DNA of 64,000 bases from Temnopleurus reevesii (taxonomy: Eukaryota > Echinodermata > Echinoidea > Temnopleuroida > Temnopleuridae), in NCBI GenBank assembly GCA_036244855.1, contig BQKZ01000421.1:60478-124477 (forward strand), given 5' to 3'. The position numbers and the translations under genes were made by a program. The notes under the pieces were generated by a model that was given only the letters and a program-made list of their open reading frames with translations, was not told the origin of the DNA and searched no databases. Below, one piece after another: positions 26,129 to 37,970 of the stretch (the stretch's first letter is position 1; every line of letters begins with the position of its first letter).

Positions 26129-26440
26129 CTGCGATCGTCGACAAGGGAACGGATGATATGATTGGTGGAGGAGGAGAAAGAGGGAGACAGTGAAAGAGGA
26201 AGCAATCTTGGCAGCTGCACCGACATCACAAGCCAGTCTCTGCGACCCAGATCGGGCATGCTCATGACAGCGTAGGATAAACAACCCCCTCTATTTTGAT
26301 GTGTTGTTGCGCTGGAGGGTGGTGGCAGGCAAACCAACAATCCTGGCTTTGCAGTGGTCCGCAGTACATCTGCTACCAGCATGGATGATCCAGAAATCAT
26401 GTCAGTGAAACCGTTTAAACCCCGAAAGTCAATCACTTAC
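26129..26440. promoter_or_regulatory. CpG-bearing GC-rich island
   Basis: Unmethylated-looking composition, with many CpG, an inverted CCAAT (ATTGG near 26160) and GGAGGAGGAG purine runs. Open frames of 65-103 codons on the minus strand overlap here in two frames; neither is clearly coding. It may be a promoter or the pyrimidine-rich intron end of the preceding candidate exon. Confidence 0.25.
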
Positions 26441-27559
26441 ACATACACTGTTAATGTCACCCGAGACTCACATTTATCACAGGGGCCAGGAATGGGGTAT
26501 TCAAAGTCAAAGAAGAGGGAAATGTGAAAATTAAGTCCATTTCTGAAGTTACATCTTCCAAAGATGTCTGAAAATTTGTATAGGAAGTAGAGGAAAAATA
26601 CTTACTAAGCACTATATTCCTATCCAATTCACTTCCATATCATCCATTTCAACATGAATTTGGTCAATTTACTAACCTCTCAAAAGGAAAGGAGAGTGGC
26701 CTTTCGGGACACATGATAATTTTTTTCGAAAACTCTGGAACAAAATAGATTTTTAAGAGTGAACATAAAAAGTACCAGAGATTGTAAACTCACATCATAT
26801 CTGTGAAGTACTCAATACACAACTCTTAAAAGACTCTTACAAATGCCAATCTTTTCCTCTGAAGAGTCGTTCAGGAAAAGGTCAATTAGTTTGGGGAAGA
26901 AGGGCCACAGTCTATCATTTCATTTTTGTGAATGTTTGAATGGGTATTAATTTTTTTCTATTTGTGAATCAATGTAAACAAACTATTTGAGATATTGATG
27001 ACAATTAAAATATGCCTCAAATTAAACGTTTTACTTAATTTACAAGTGACTGACACTTTTGTTGAATCCAGCAACAAAATTGTATACAAGATACAAGGGG
27101 TTCAGGGTGATTCACATGTCACTCCTCCCCCCCCCCTTCCCCGCCCCTCATTTACAGGGTGTGCTTGAAAAAAATAAAATGAATTAACAAAAATGTTTAG
27201 GGTTTGTTTTGCTTGTCAACAATTTCATGGGGAAAGGGTCGACTAGAGCTAAATTTGAAACACAATTAGAACTGTGTGGGCCTTGTTTTCAGTACACCAT
27301 TTTCATACCTAAATCAAGCTATGTGAACCCGACCTTTACAAAAAGTGAGTCATAATAATGAGAAACAAGGATTGACCATTTACAACCCATTCAAGAGGTC
27401 ACTTATTAAAAAAATCAGTGAAAGGCAACACCCTACTCCAAAATGCACTTCCACGAATCGAGACATTTACAAGTAAGTGTTGATCGTGAGAGAGCAAGAC
27501 GTCAAGTCTTCAACTACTGCCGCGTTGACTCTGTCATGTACTCGATATCCATTCTAAAG
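26441..27559. other. Non-coding stretch
   Basis: AT-rich with no supported gene. A C-rich homopolymer lies at 27124-27144. Confidence 0.5.
27124..27144. repeat. Poly-C-rich tract
   Basis: Runs of C interrupted by TT and G, low complexity. Confidence 0.8.
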
Positions 27560-27706
27560 AGGCCATCGGATACGAATTGATTCAGCTTATCCCGAACTTG
27601 TGGTTTAAAACAGAAGAGCTAAATTCCCATGATGCTTGTTTCTGTAAACAGACACATTCTTGTATCACAAGAGACACTCGTTCTACGAACACCTACATTT
27701 ACGCAG
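27560..27706 (+). CDS. Candidate internal exon, product unknown
   Basis: An acceptor-like CGATATCCATTCTAAAG (AG at 27558-27559) precedes 2 nt, 48 codons and 1 nt, ending ACGCAG|GTACAT, a good donor. The peptide AIGYELIQLIPNLWFKTEEL is followed by a cysteine-containing stretch (ACFCKQTHSCITRDT). Both the upstream frame (from 27530) and the downstream frame (to TAG at 27765) stay open. The region is CpG-richer than the flanks. No domain is recognised. The acceptor pyrimidine tract is only moderate. Confidence 0.23.
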
Positions 27707-28138
27707 GTACATCGCTCGCCGACGACGCTAATATCCAATTCAGTCTAACCGTATCAAAATATTAGCATCGCGCTCAGACATTCAGGCGCCACCGCAATTC
27801 ACCTCCGCATACCATTCCTTTTCTCGGGTGTTGATAATCACTTGGATTCATAAAAGATGCATTTTCCCCCACTTTCGGGCTTTCTTTCCATCAGATTTTT
27901 AAAGAGGGCGACGCATTAATAAAACCGGCGAATCATCCGAATGTGGATGAAGGATGTTGAGGGTGAATGACCTCTGTTGCGGCTTATGAATGTTGAATCT
28001 CCCATCTTTCCATCTTCCGAGCTGGCCTCACTAACTGGTAGCCCACCTCAAGGACCCTTCACGCCCCGGAATATGAAACAACTATGAAAGGGGTAAGATG
28101 AATCCCCCCTTCACAATCCATCATAGCAAGCTCATTTT

Positions 28139-28185
28139 GGATTAATCAAATTTTTTGCTCTGGTTACGTGCGTGATTGACAGCTG
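28139..28185. promoter_or_regulatory. PBX-MEIS composite site with Otx-like site and E-box
   Basis: TGATTGACAG at 28173-28182 is the composite recognition sequence for PBX-MEIS/TALE homeodomain complexes. It overlaps CAGCTG, an E-box, at 28180-28185. GGATTAATCAAA at 28139-28150 contains a GGATTA Otx/Goosecoid-type core. The cluster sits at the edge of a GC-richer block (27480-28200). The motif assignments are established; their use here is inferred. Confidence 0.35.
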
Positions 28186-28432
28186 CTTTAATAGGACAGT
28201 CTGTACGAAATAGGGTTAATTTACACTATGAGGCCTGAAATTATAATTGTCTCTATCAATGTTGCGCACAACTTTTGATGCTGGGAAGAAAATTGTTCTT
28301 GTTTTACAATATTGAGGGATATCACTGTATATATAAATCATCATTTCCATCTCTGCTGATTTCAGGCTTATAAAAAAGCTCTAGTCATACTATCACTCAA
28401 AGCAGTGTGCAACCTGGAAAGAGTACATTATT

Positions 28433-28442
28433 CCGCCATGTT
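28433..28442 (+). promoter_or_regulatory. YY1-like motif
   Basis: CCGCCATGTT matches the YY1 core (CCGCCATNTT). An isolated motif. Confidence 0.2.
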
Positions 28443-28911
28443 TCTTACCATTTCATTTTATGGAATAAATAATAAAATCTTTAATATCTTTGAACATTTT
28501 CATACATCACGCGATAAAAAAAACTCTAATAAGGACAATATTTCCAACGTAGGATGATGCCATCTGCATGTGATGTTTGCTACTAATGAGTTGCTCTAAA
28601 TTTGACATACATCTTCAAAGACCTAAGTAACATATGAAAATAAGAATACACCAACATGGCGACACACAGAGAATATTCACTAACCTTGAAAATCACATTA
28701 TACATACAACCATTAATTTACATACATTTCTTTCCCTTATTAAGTACTACTACGCCATTATATTCACTATCTCCTCATATTCACTAGACCACTGCGTAAA
28801 TGAAATATCTAGTGAGCCTCGAGGAAGGAGGGAGGAAGCAGAAGTCCACTCGACACACCGACTGTGCAATCACCCCTCCGGGCATATCAAGCAACGTACA
28901 AGGACACAACA

Positions 28912-28922
28912 CCAGAGGGCAG
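28912..28922 (+). promoter_or_regulatory. CTCF-like core
   Basis: CCAGAGGGCAG resembles the conserved central part of the CTCF site. It lies in a GC-richer island. One short match in 64 kb is weak evidence. Confidence 0.2.
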
Positions 28923-31508
28923 CATTTAGGTCCTGTGTCTGTGGACGTTGCAATTCATGTATCATGCTATGTCTGGGGGTAGGTGAGTGGAAGAGAGGAT
29001 GGCCAGCTAGCTTCAGTAGATGTAGACTTAGTCTGAGGGCTTTGAGTATAGATGGTGAAGGGCGCCAGCTGGTGTCTCAAACATTATAGGTTAAGGGTAT
29101 TTGGGATAACACAACATGTTTTTTCCACAAACAACTTTGTATTGCATGGGATAATTTGTATTGTATGGAAGGTTAATGTCTCATGGGTACCAGCATGACT
29201 GTGACTAAAGAAGTGGAATTACTTTTTATTTGTTTATTTGTTTTACTTTTACTTGTTATTGTCAATTTTCCAACCTTAATTGCTTACATGTTAACAGATC
29301 TTTTGATCAATATTGTTACCATTGTTTATACCATTCACATTCTATTGAAGATTTCATGTTGAAAGATATTATTTCTAGTGCTTTCAAGGCAAAATGAGCA
29401 GATAATTTGCATTTCAATTTTCAGCTGCAAACAAAACACAATGAAAGAGTGAATAATGCTAATTTTTGTCTTACCTGTAAATTGGATGGTGATAATGTAG
29501 AATATCCAATACAGCACGTGAAAAGAAAAAGAAACAAAGACTTTTTGTTAGTTGTAATATGATCACATTGAAATAGTGTAAAACATAAAGCAATTGGTCA
29601 ATTCTTATTCTTCTTTCATTGATAAAAGACTGCCAAAAGTATATACAGCAGATGAGTGGTGTTTTGATGAAGCCAAAATGATAACAAGCTCCCTCAAACA
29701 TTCATTGAAAATCATTTTCTACTTTAATCATATTTCAGAGGAATGTGAGAAAATTGGAAATTCAAAATTATTACGCATCTTCAAGCATTTAAGTAAAAAA
29801 AAAATCAACAATCTTTGTGTCATTTCTAATTTATAAACATTTCTCAAAAAAAAAAATAGTTGACAATGTTTTACTCGAGAGATCCCTTAGACAATGTTAT
29901 TTTTATACACTGTTGAATAAGCACAATACACAATATTCTCTGATTTAATTCCATTAGAAACATACTCTCACAGCAACTCGTATGCCAGATTTAGGATATT
30001 TGTTTTTTTCAATTCTGTATGCTAGAAATTGCATCATTCCAAAATGTAAAATGTAAGCTAATGATTGGAAGTTCATCAAGGTATAGCGGGCAAGCATAAG
30101 CCTAAAATGTGGTTATCGCCTTACCACCCATGTAGAATTACCTAATTGTTGCATTATCAACAATTCCCATGTCCCAAACTACTACGAAATATGATCACGC
30201 TAAAAATTGCTGCATTTATTCAAAACCATGGAACCAAGAAACATGATAGCGCTAGACAAGACAACAAATGAAAACTGTTTCATTGGATGTCTGGCCAATG
30301 CACTCAGCATCAACAAGTTGCTACATTATCTTGCCAAACACGTGGCATATCAGATGTCCAATCATGTTCACTCCTGATATCCATTACTGCATTCAAGCCA
30401 CACAAAGAATACTATTGATGAGTTCCTTTCTAGCAACGGCAACAAGATTCCTAAGTAGCCCCCAGATAGCGATCAAATAGCTTTCTTTGATAACAATTAG
30501 CCGATAGAAGAGTTCACATGCCCTAGATGGCATAAGATGGTTATTGTGACAGTAAATATCTCCACTCGTATTTCCAATATTTAGCCAGAGGGAACGAAAA
30601 CACACAAGCGATGAATACTGGCACACTAACCAGGTTAAGCAACTTCAAATATTCTTTATTTCAACGTTTGCTCATGCTTTTATCGCGAAATTGAATCAAA
30701 CAAAGAGTTATATGAATCTTATTCAACTTTGCACTAAAAGTAAATAAAATAAATAACTAAGATAGAAACACCTGCAGGAACAAACAATATTATTATTTCA
30801 ATATCTCTTTCTCTAACTTTCTAGGAAAGTTACGTGCAAAAGAACCCCTCGTCTGTAGCTATCAAGCACATGATCACAATATCCCTTTTTACTTTTTATG
30901 TGAGCCAGTGTGCAGTCTGTACAGGTGAATGCCCTCGGAGATGACTTTAATTTTAACTGTAGTCAATATCGCTGAGATTTTTTTTTACAATTCTGTCACA
31001 TTTTTCTCGAAAACTAATCTTAAATGGGCCCTCACAAGGACAGCACAGCCTATGAAACCTGCAACCAAACAGATATGTCATATACCCAATATGAAGGGCA
31101 GTGCATCAGACAATAAACCTCAACTTCGAATCGCAAGAAATCTTATATTAGCACTGACAACTTTGCAGACGGCTAAGTCGAGCACCAAGCTAGGAAACAA
31201 GCAAACCGAATTGCATCCTCTAATTGTAGTCGTTGATTATTTGTCTTTCACGCGTGTATTGTATGACGCTTGACATTATCACAAGAACGCGACATGGCTA
31301 CTTGATACGAGCATGACATCATGCCCATTTGGGAGAGATGCTTAGCAGCAGACAATTTCTGTCGATCGTTGCGGCAACCGAGATGGCGCTATAAGGTTAC
31401 AGCAGGTGTAAACGTGATTTAACGCACAAGGTGGCCACTCTATACCACCGCTTCGCACCTCCAGAATCCAGCGTTAAAATCCATACTGGGAGTATTGAGC
31501 TGCGCATT

Positions 31509-31521
31509 AGGTCATTGACCA
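31509..31521. promoter_or_regulatory. Nuclear-receptor IR1-like element
   Basis: AGGTCA-T-TGACCA is an inverted repeat of the nuclear-receptor half site with a one-base spacer and one deviation from a perfect palindrome. It lies in a GC-richer segment (31290-31560). IR1 elements are used by EcR/RXR- and FXR-type heterodimers. Confidence 0.3.
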
Positions 31522-34500
31522 GCTTCAGCTCGTCTTTCATGCAGAGATGACGACCGATAAATTCCAACATCGCATCTTTCTATTTCCAAAATTGCAATTA
31601 CTCATTTTAGGAAGTTCACTAGTTGCATGCTTCTCTTTTGCCTTGGAGGATCTGCATAAATTTTGACATTTCTTTGTTATATCTACTTACAGGAACAGTA
31701 CCACTTCACTGAATTTTGTTGAATTTTGTTGAATATCAAGTTAATATTTTTAAACAATTCTTGAATAGTACTAGCAAATATGAAAAATCTTAATCTGAGT
31801 TGCATTTTTTTTATTTGAAAAAAAGTAAATCCTACATCCAAAGGTGCATAGGTATGCCATAATTAACAAAATTTCACAAATCGTAATTACAAGTAAAACA
31901 CAAATATAATACTTTTTCACGCAGCAGAAAAGTGCATTGCAATGCGCCATTCTATTGGTTACATTTCCTTCTGTCTACATTCATCAAGGCTTGTGCACTT
32001 TAAATGAATCTCGGTAGAAATTGACGCATGAAATGTTTTCTTAGTCAGCTTGCACTTCTTCCTTAACCTACAAACACATTAACCCCCAACCCATCCATCA
32101 ACCGTAACCTGTGCCGAAAATCTGACACGGAGCAACGGGCGACCTGCTGCTATTGGGATCAAATGCAAGAACAAATGTCATTACATTTGCTGGAGCAATA
32201 ATATCCTTACAACATTTGTGTGATTAATGCAGTGCGCAGGGAAGCGGGTATCTTCAAACAGTACGTTGCTGAATAAACAGACACAATGGATGAAAGTGTA
32301 ACCGACATGCATTTCTTCATTTTGGCTCAATGCTTTTGAAGGAAAGGAATGGAAAAAAGATGCTGATGAACTTTGCAGCTTTGTATACATTTTATTATTT
32401 ATCAATTGATGCAATGCAATGTATTATTAACTCGATTGGACTGATTCATTATTTATTCAAATGTAATTCAGCTAATTTGAATTGGGTTCCAAACGTAAGT
32501 GCAAATAATTTAATGAAAATTGTATTCAGTCAATAATCATAGCAGAATACTCCCAATCCACCTGAACTTCATAAACAAGAAGGCCCTCCTCAATAAAATA
32601 AAAAAAAATCCTCAGAATATGTGATTTTGATGAGAGAAAGTTATTTGTGTCTGTCACCTTGACAACAGCTGTATGATCCAACTTGCCATTAGGGGTGGGT
32701 TCACGACCCTGTCACCAAAATGAGTTTTGGTGGGGTGTGGGGTGTTTTTTTACCACAGTAAGGGCAAGTGTATTCCAACCATTTATTACGTTGGGGGAGG
32801 AGCCATTACAGAAATTGCACTTCTAAATATAACAAAAATGATCCAAGATTTAATTTGAGGGAGCATGTAAGACCATGCAACAAACAATAACAATAAAATT
32901 TGGATGGAGAAATATAGGACTTGTCCTCATTTCTAGCAACCCTGCAAGGCTGCATGTATTAAATATTAAAAATCTGAATCATTTAATAATCAAGTAGAAA
33001 ATCTTTGGAAAAACTATCAAAACAAAGATCCTCTTCACTGAGTCACTGGGAACTAAATACAGATAACCCAAACTAAACATGCAGCTGAGTAATTCTATCT
33101 TTGTATGTACAATTCAAAGCCCATGGAGATCAAAGCAAGACCGCACCAGACTTCATGGAACAATGCTAATCAGCAAGAACAAGCAACCCTGGTCAAATGT
33201 AAACTTTAAGTCAAACAGCAGCTCTTGACCATTAGTGGACAAAGAGACATGGTCAGCTTCAAGAAATGCCACAAGACAAGACTCTTTCTTTGTTTTCCAG
33301 ATAAAGACAGTCTCCATTAGCATGAAGTAATTGCTCCAGCTCACTTTATATTTTGCTTTGGTCTATAGTATGGAACATGATGGATTGGAGAAATCACTTT
33401 TACGGATGATATTAAAATTATTTAAGACAAAGCGATGTCTTTTCGAGAGTCTTACCTAAGCAGACTTCTATGCTGTGTGATGTGGCCTCTTAAATAAGTG
33501 AATGTTTACTACATTACGGAAACAAATAGAAAATACTACAACTCTAAAATCCTTCCATATACCTATGGTCTATATAATAGCCTGGGAAAATCAATGAACT
33601 CCTTATCAATTTCACTTAAATATTTAGAAGTGGTTCTTGGATCAAATCATTGAATAGAGGATTTTCATAATGTAGTCAAAATTATTTTTGTTTGCCCTAA
33701 AACAGATGATGTATTCACCTGTTAAGAGACAACTATATCACAACAGAAGAAAGCAAATTCCATACATTAGCTTTCCTACCTGGAATGAACATTGTAGCTT
33801 GTTCTAAATATCAATAAGCATTTGTTCCACCTAGTGAAATTATATCGTTTGGTTTCAGGTGAACAAATATTTTCTTATTGAGTTCTTTAAACAAAACCCT
33901 CTATTGGGAAATACATTAACATTATGTCACCTTATTATAAAAAAAACTGCATTTATTAACCAGATATTTAGGTGATGACAAATGAGGTTTCTGGTCTAAC
34001 GAGAAATGGTTCACTTGTAGGGCAGGTGGGGAAGGAAATTTTTTAGCCTGGAAAAGACTCTCCACGATACATCTCAAGCCGGAAATCACACTCTTTCTTC
34101 AAGTGATAGATAATACACCCACAAAGGCTCCATTCAAAAACATATGAATTATTCAAGATTTCCATCTGAGCCCTAAGATTCCCCAATGTAGTCAATAGAA
34201 AGAAATTGTATGTTTAGTGGTCTAAATCCCCAAAGCAGATACAAATCCCCCAAACTTTACACAGAGTATGTGTCTCGCCACATATAACACAGGGTCAAAA
34301 GAAGGTTAAAGATATAGGTAGACAGAGGATTTGAAGGGATAAACTTGGACTTGAAAGACAAAGGATTTGAAAGGATAAACTTGGACTTGAGAGGTTGCTA
34401 TTTGTGAATGTGATTGAAGCCCTCTCTTGTCCTCATTGTGTACATAGACCTCACTCTGTACACGCTGACTTATCCCTCAAAAGCTTTTAGTACATTTTCC

Positions 34501-36866
34501 AAGGAAATATACATCTTGTTCTATCTTCTACTATATATGGGTCATTCTGACTCATATCTTTTTTTCTCCTCAATTATGAAATATACTTCATATTCTTCTC
34601 TGACTATCTCCATTTAGGCTTACATTTCACTTTCTTCTGTAGTCTCAAGTTATGATACATATGTGTAGTTAATTGCAGGTGAAATACATTTGCACCTTTT
34701 TCTGTATGTGCCCTGACAAATTATATTTTTTGAAAAGCACCACTTTAATACCCCCTCCCCCCAGTCAGAGCTGTAAGTGAGCTGTAATGCTGAAAGGAGC
34801 ACCCCCATTCATGTTATTTTGCTTGTCAGCTCCTTATTTATCCAAATGTCATTTAAATAGTTACAATATACATAATCATATCTAAGTTTACATATAATTA
34901 CCCAAAATACATGCAGAGGACAGAAAAATACCTAAAGTAAAGACAGAAAGTCGGTCTCAACCTTCTAAACTCATATAGAACTTGAACTTGCGAAATTGGT
35001 TTTGGACATGGTGGATCTCTCACTCAAGAGTTGATAAATGGACAGGACAAATGGTATGTGCTCTACCCCCTAGTGGTAATAACATTAGACATCACAAAAA
35101 TCTAGAGCTAGATTTTAAAGACTATGTCATGTTTCAGTAAAAAACTTCGGTTTGAATAGGAAATGTTTGGGAAAAGTAGTCCTACATTGTACATAATGCA
35201 CCAGACTTGTTTTTTTTTAATAATTAGGTTTGTTTGAGGTAAAACTGGATAAGAAAAATGCAAGTTTCTTTTCTATATCACTAACACAGAAAATACAATG
35301 TCGGACTACATCATTGACTTACTGCTAGACTGGATATGTAAATGAATTATTAATTAACTTTATTAATTTACACATACCATTTATCTCTGCTATCAAGCAT
35401 TCAGTAAGGTATTTTCATTTACTAACATTCATTTACTGTCATTTTAAGACCCCAAGATTGCCTTTAAATGGAAGAGGGGTGAGGGGAGAAGAGAATGAAA
35501 AATGGAGTCAAGGCCTGGGCCACATTTTCCTTCTATCCAATTCCTTTGCCCCTCTACCGACATCAGACCCAATTGTTTATTTACGCTCAGCCTTCATCAA
35601 AGCAGGGGCCAACAAAGAACTTTGGTAGAAACCAGAAGAGTGAAGAAGAAAGCGGAATTGATGGCCAAGTTCATCGAGCGAGAACGGGAATGTACATCTA
35701 AACACAGCATCACCCCTTCCACAGTAAATTTTCTCCTTGGTATATTCAAATTCATTGCCGAGTGGAAGCGAAGTAGACTTCATACGTGTATGAACACTGT
35801 CAAAACGGTGAAAAATAACAACGTGCCTATATGTGTCAAATTGATAAAAATCGTGAAAATGTCTATATGCTACAATATAGGCTTATAATGTACATGAAGT
35901 GCAAAGAATGGTAAAATCCTGATGCTGTTTATCAACTTTACTCATTGCATTGCAATAGCTTTGTTACATCTGATGATGTAGAGAAGTGAAGAGAGACGGG
36001 CAGTGTGAAAGGGGTGTTCAAGACAAAATGTGCATGATGCACATGTGCTCAGGGTGTAAACGCTAAATATCCAAAATTTGTTACTGTCACCCAGTCCTGA
36101 ATGATATCTAGCATCTGTGAGTGGTAGACGAGAGATTGTGGTCATGTCTAACCCCCCTTTTCCCACTCCTCCTGTCATCTTTTTGGTTAACAGAATTATT
36201 CTGAGGTTATAGCATCTGGTAGCCAGACCAAACGGCCTGTCAATTTGAGTCACTTTTCAACATTTTACTTCAGCCGGGGACACATCAATGTTGGAGATGT
36301 TTACCATTAAAACTGGCTGAGAATAACGAGTACAATCTCTCTCTCCATCTCAGTTTCACCCCTAACCTGACATCTTTCTGTTCATGGCTGTCCCCAAGCT
36401 CATCCATCCTGAATACATTGTCTACAAAACTCTCTTGCTATAAAAACATAAATTATTTCATTCTTAACTGGCAGTTACAAATTCATACAGCTGTTCCTCA
36501 TTTTTTTCTACAAAAGTCCCTCCACCATAACCTAATATGACAGCAATAACTCAATGACATTTGTCAAATTATCAGAAGTTTACAAATACCCCCTTTTATT
36601 TTACATATCACCTTCGCCCAAAGATATATGCTAGATGTTCCGGGTTAAAATAATGTCAATCCTTGTTATTTGAAAAAATTTGAAAAATGATAACACATAA
36701 AGCATTTTGGCACATTACTTCAACTTTGGTTGTTGAAAAGTCGCAAAATTCACAATATTACATCGACGTCTTATACAAGAGCTTGTAAACTCTATTAGTA
36801 TTGTAAAATCTTATCTTCAAGGAGAAATGAGCTTTCTGCCAGAAATAGCATCTTCAACAAATTTAG
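31522..36866. other. Non-coding stretch
   Basis: AT-rich. A 10-base GAATTTTGTT tandem pair lies at 31711-31730 and the 36-bp tandem pair at 34321-34392. Overlapping open frames at 35495-35888 (plus) and 35577-35783 (minus) lie in a slightly GC-richer patch. The minus-strand one (68 codons) starts with ATG in a weak context and was not called. The minus-strand frame 35942-36253 also lacks support. Confidence 0.5.
34321..34392. repeat. Tandem 36-mer, two copies
   Basis: Two adjacent 36-base units (34321-34356 and 34357-34392) differ at three positions. Each contains GGATAAACTTGGACTTGA. Confidence 0.9.
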
Positions 36867-37145
36867 ATCTTTCAAGATTGTAAAGGTAAAGATTTATTAC
36901 CAAACTGGCATAATATAACTAGTAGGCCTACATATATTGCATATGGAATAAGCTCCAAAGAAAAATGGCATTGGTGGATAAACATAGGAGAAGGGCACGA
37001 TCTTCTGGGTAATGTAACCAAAATCTCCAAACCGCCAAACACTAACTCTACCAGCGAAACAGTAGGTAAGCCTATTTGGTTGGATGAGCCTTTAATAAAT
37101 CCGCGAAAATTGAGCCACCGCATGAAAACATCCAATAAGGAGTGA
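36867..37145 (+). CDS. Open 92-codon segment, candidate exon, product unknown
   Basis: A plus-strand frame has no stop from just after TAG (36864-36866) to TGA (37143-37145), with no early ATG. It is Trp-rich and hydrophilic: LLPNWHNITSRPTYIAYG, then KEKWHWWINIGEGHDLL, then KPIWLDEPLINPRK. A donor-like CAGTAG|GTAAGC at 37065/37066 and the AG at 36865-36866 would define a 199 nt exon (66 codons plus 1 nt). The opposite strand is also open (36872-37135), with a more hydrophobic product. The segment adjoins the tandem array at 37367, so it may instead be a fragment of a mobile element. No family was recognised. Confidence 0.25.
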   Translation: MFQDCKGKDLLPNWHNITSRPTYIAYGISSKEKWHWWINIGEGHDLLGNVTKISKPPNTNSTSETVGKPIWLDEPLINPRKLSHRMKTSNKE

Positions 37146-37366
37146 GAGAAGATCTACCAGACAGTGCTTGATTAAGTGTTTGCTCATTAGAACAGTTTGC
37201 ATGCACAAGCCCGCTCCTAGGCATATGGCTTCAACACTATACACTGTGTCTAGTGAACATTGAGGTGGGCTGGAGCAACGACCATGTCCTTGAGCACGAC
37301 CAGTAACAATTGCAATATTGAGAAAGTGTTGGTCAGGATGACTCACGACCACAGCTTCCCTTTCAT

Positions 37367-37970
37367 GCTTCATTACCCCCAGACGCAGGAATCAAAACTG
37401 ATTTGAACTTGACCTTGGGGTAGGGGTGCAGCTTTGAACCCTTAGGGAAATGCTGGGTAAAGCCCTACACCTTAGTGATTGGAGATGTAACACCCTTGAC
37501 TATAGTAGAGCTTCTCCTACCAATGCTTCATTACCCACAGACGCAAGAATCAACACTGATTTGTACTTGACCTTGAAGAAGGAGTGCAGCTTTGTACCCC
37601 TGGCAAAAGCCTAACACCCAAGTGATGGGAGATGTCACGCCTTTGGCCGTGGTAGAGCTTCCTTTACAAATGCTTAATAACTAACAGACGCAGGAATCAA
37701 AACTGATTTTAACTTGACCTTGGAGTAGGGGTGCAGCTTTGTATCCCTAGGGATAGGAGACCTGACCAAGCCCCACACCCAAGTGATGGGGGATGTCACA
37801 CCATTGGTGATGCTAGAGCTTCCCTTATAAATGCTTCATTACCAACAGACGCAAGAATAAACACTGATTTGAACTTAACCTTGAGTAGGGGTGCAGCTTT
37901 GTACCCTGGGGATAGAAAATTTGGCTAAAGCCCCAGATCTCATAAAGGATGTCATGCCCTTGGCCATGGC
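37367..37970. repeat. Degenerate tandem array, four units of about 150-160 bp
   Basis: Units start with GCTTMATTAC at 37367, 37525, 37672 and 37833 (spacings 158, 147 and 161 bp). Each carries CAGACGCAAGAATC, an ACTTGACCTTG stretch, GGTGCAGCTTTG, then AAGCC, a GGAGATGTCAC-like box and TAGAGCTTCC near the end. Units differ by substitutions and small indels. A partial unit end (CAGCTTCCC) just before 37367 suggests the array once extended further left. Short open frames inside it (37731-38100) follow the repeat and are not genes. Confidence 0.85.

Larger units (their letters stand above)
28186..31508. other. Non-coding stretch with one GC-richer island
   Basis: AT-rich except for about 28800-29080. 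That island includes the C-terminal half of the longest ATG frame (28634-29089, 151 codons). The first half of that frame is AT-rich and the second half is Arg/Cys/Gly-rich, so the frame looks like a chance fusion of two compositions. A near-consensus donor GGGTAG|GTGAGT lies at about 28982 on the plus strand. The frame 30929-31273 (114 codons) has no recognisable feature. Confidence 0.5.

Noticed and set aside
28634..29089. Longest ATG open frame (151 codons)
   Set aside because: The first half is AT-driven and the second half Arg/Cys/Gly-rich. There is no domain, and the base composition changes within the frame. Length is within chance for 64 kb.
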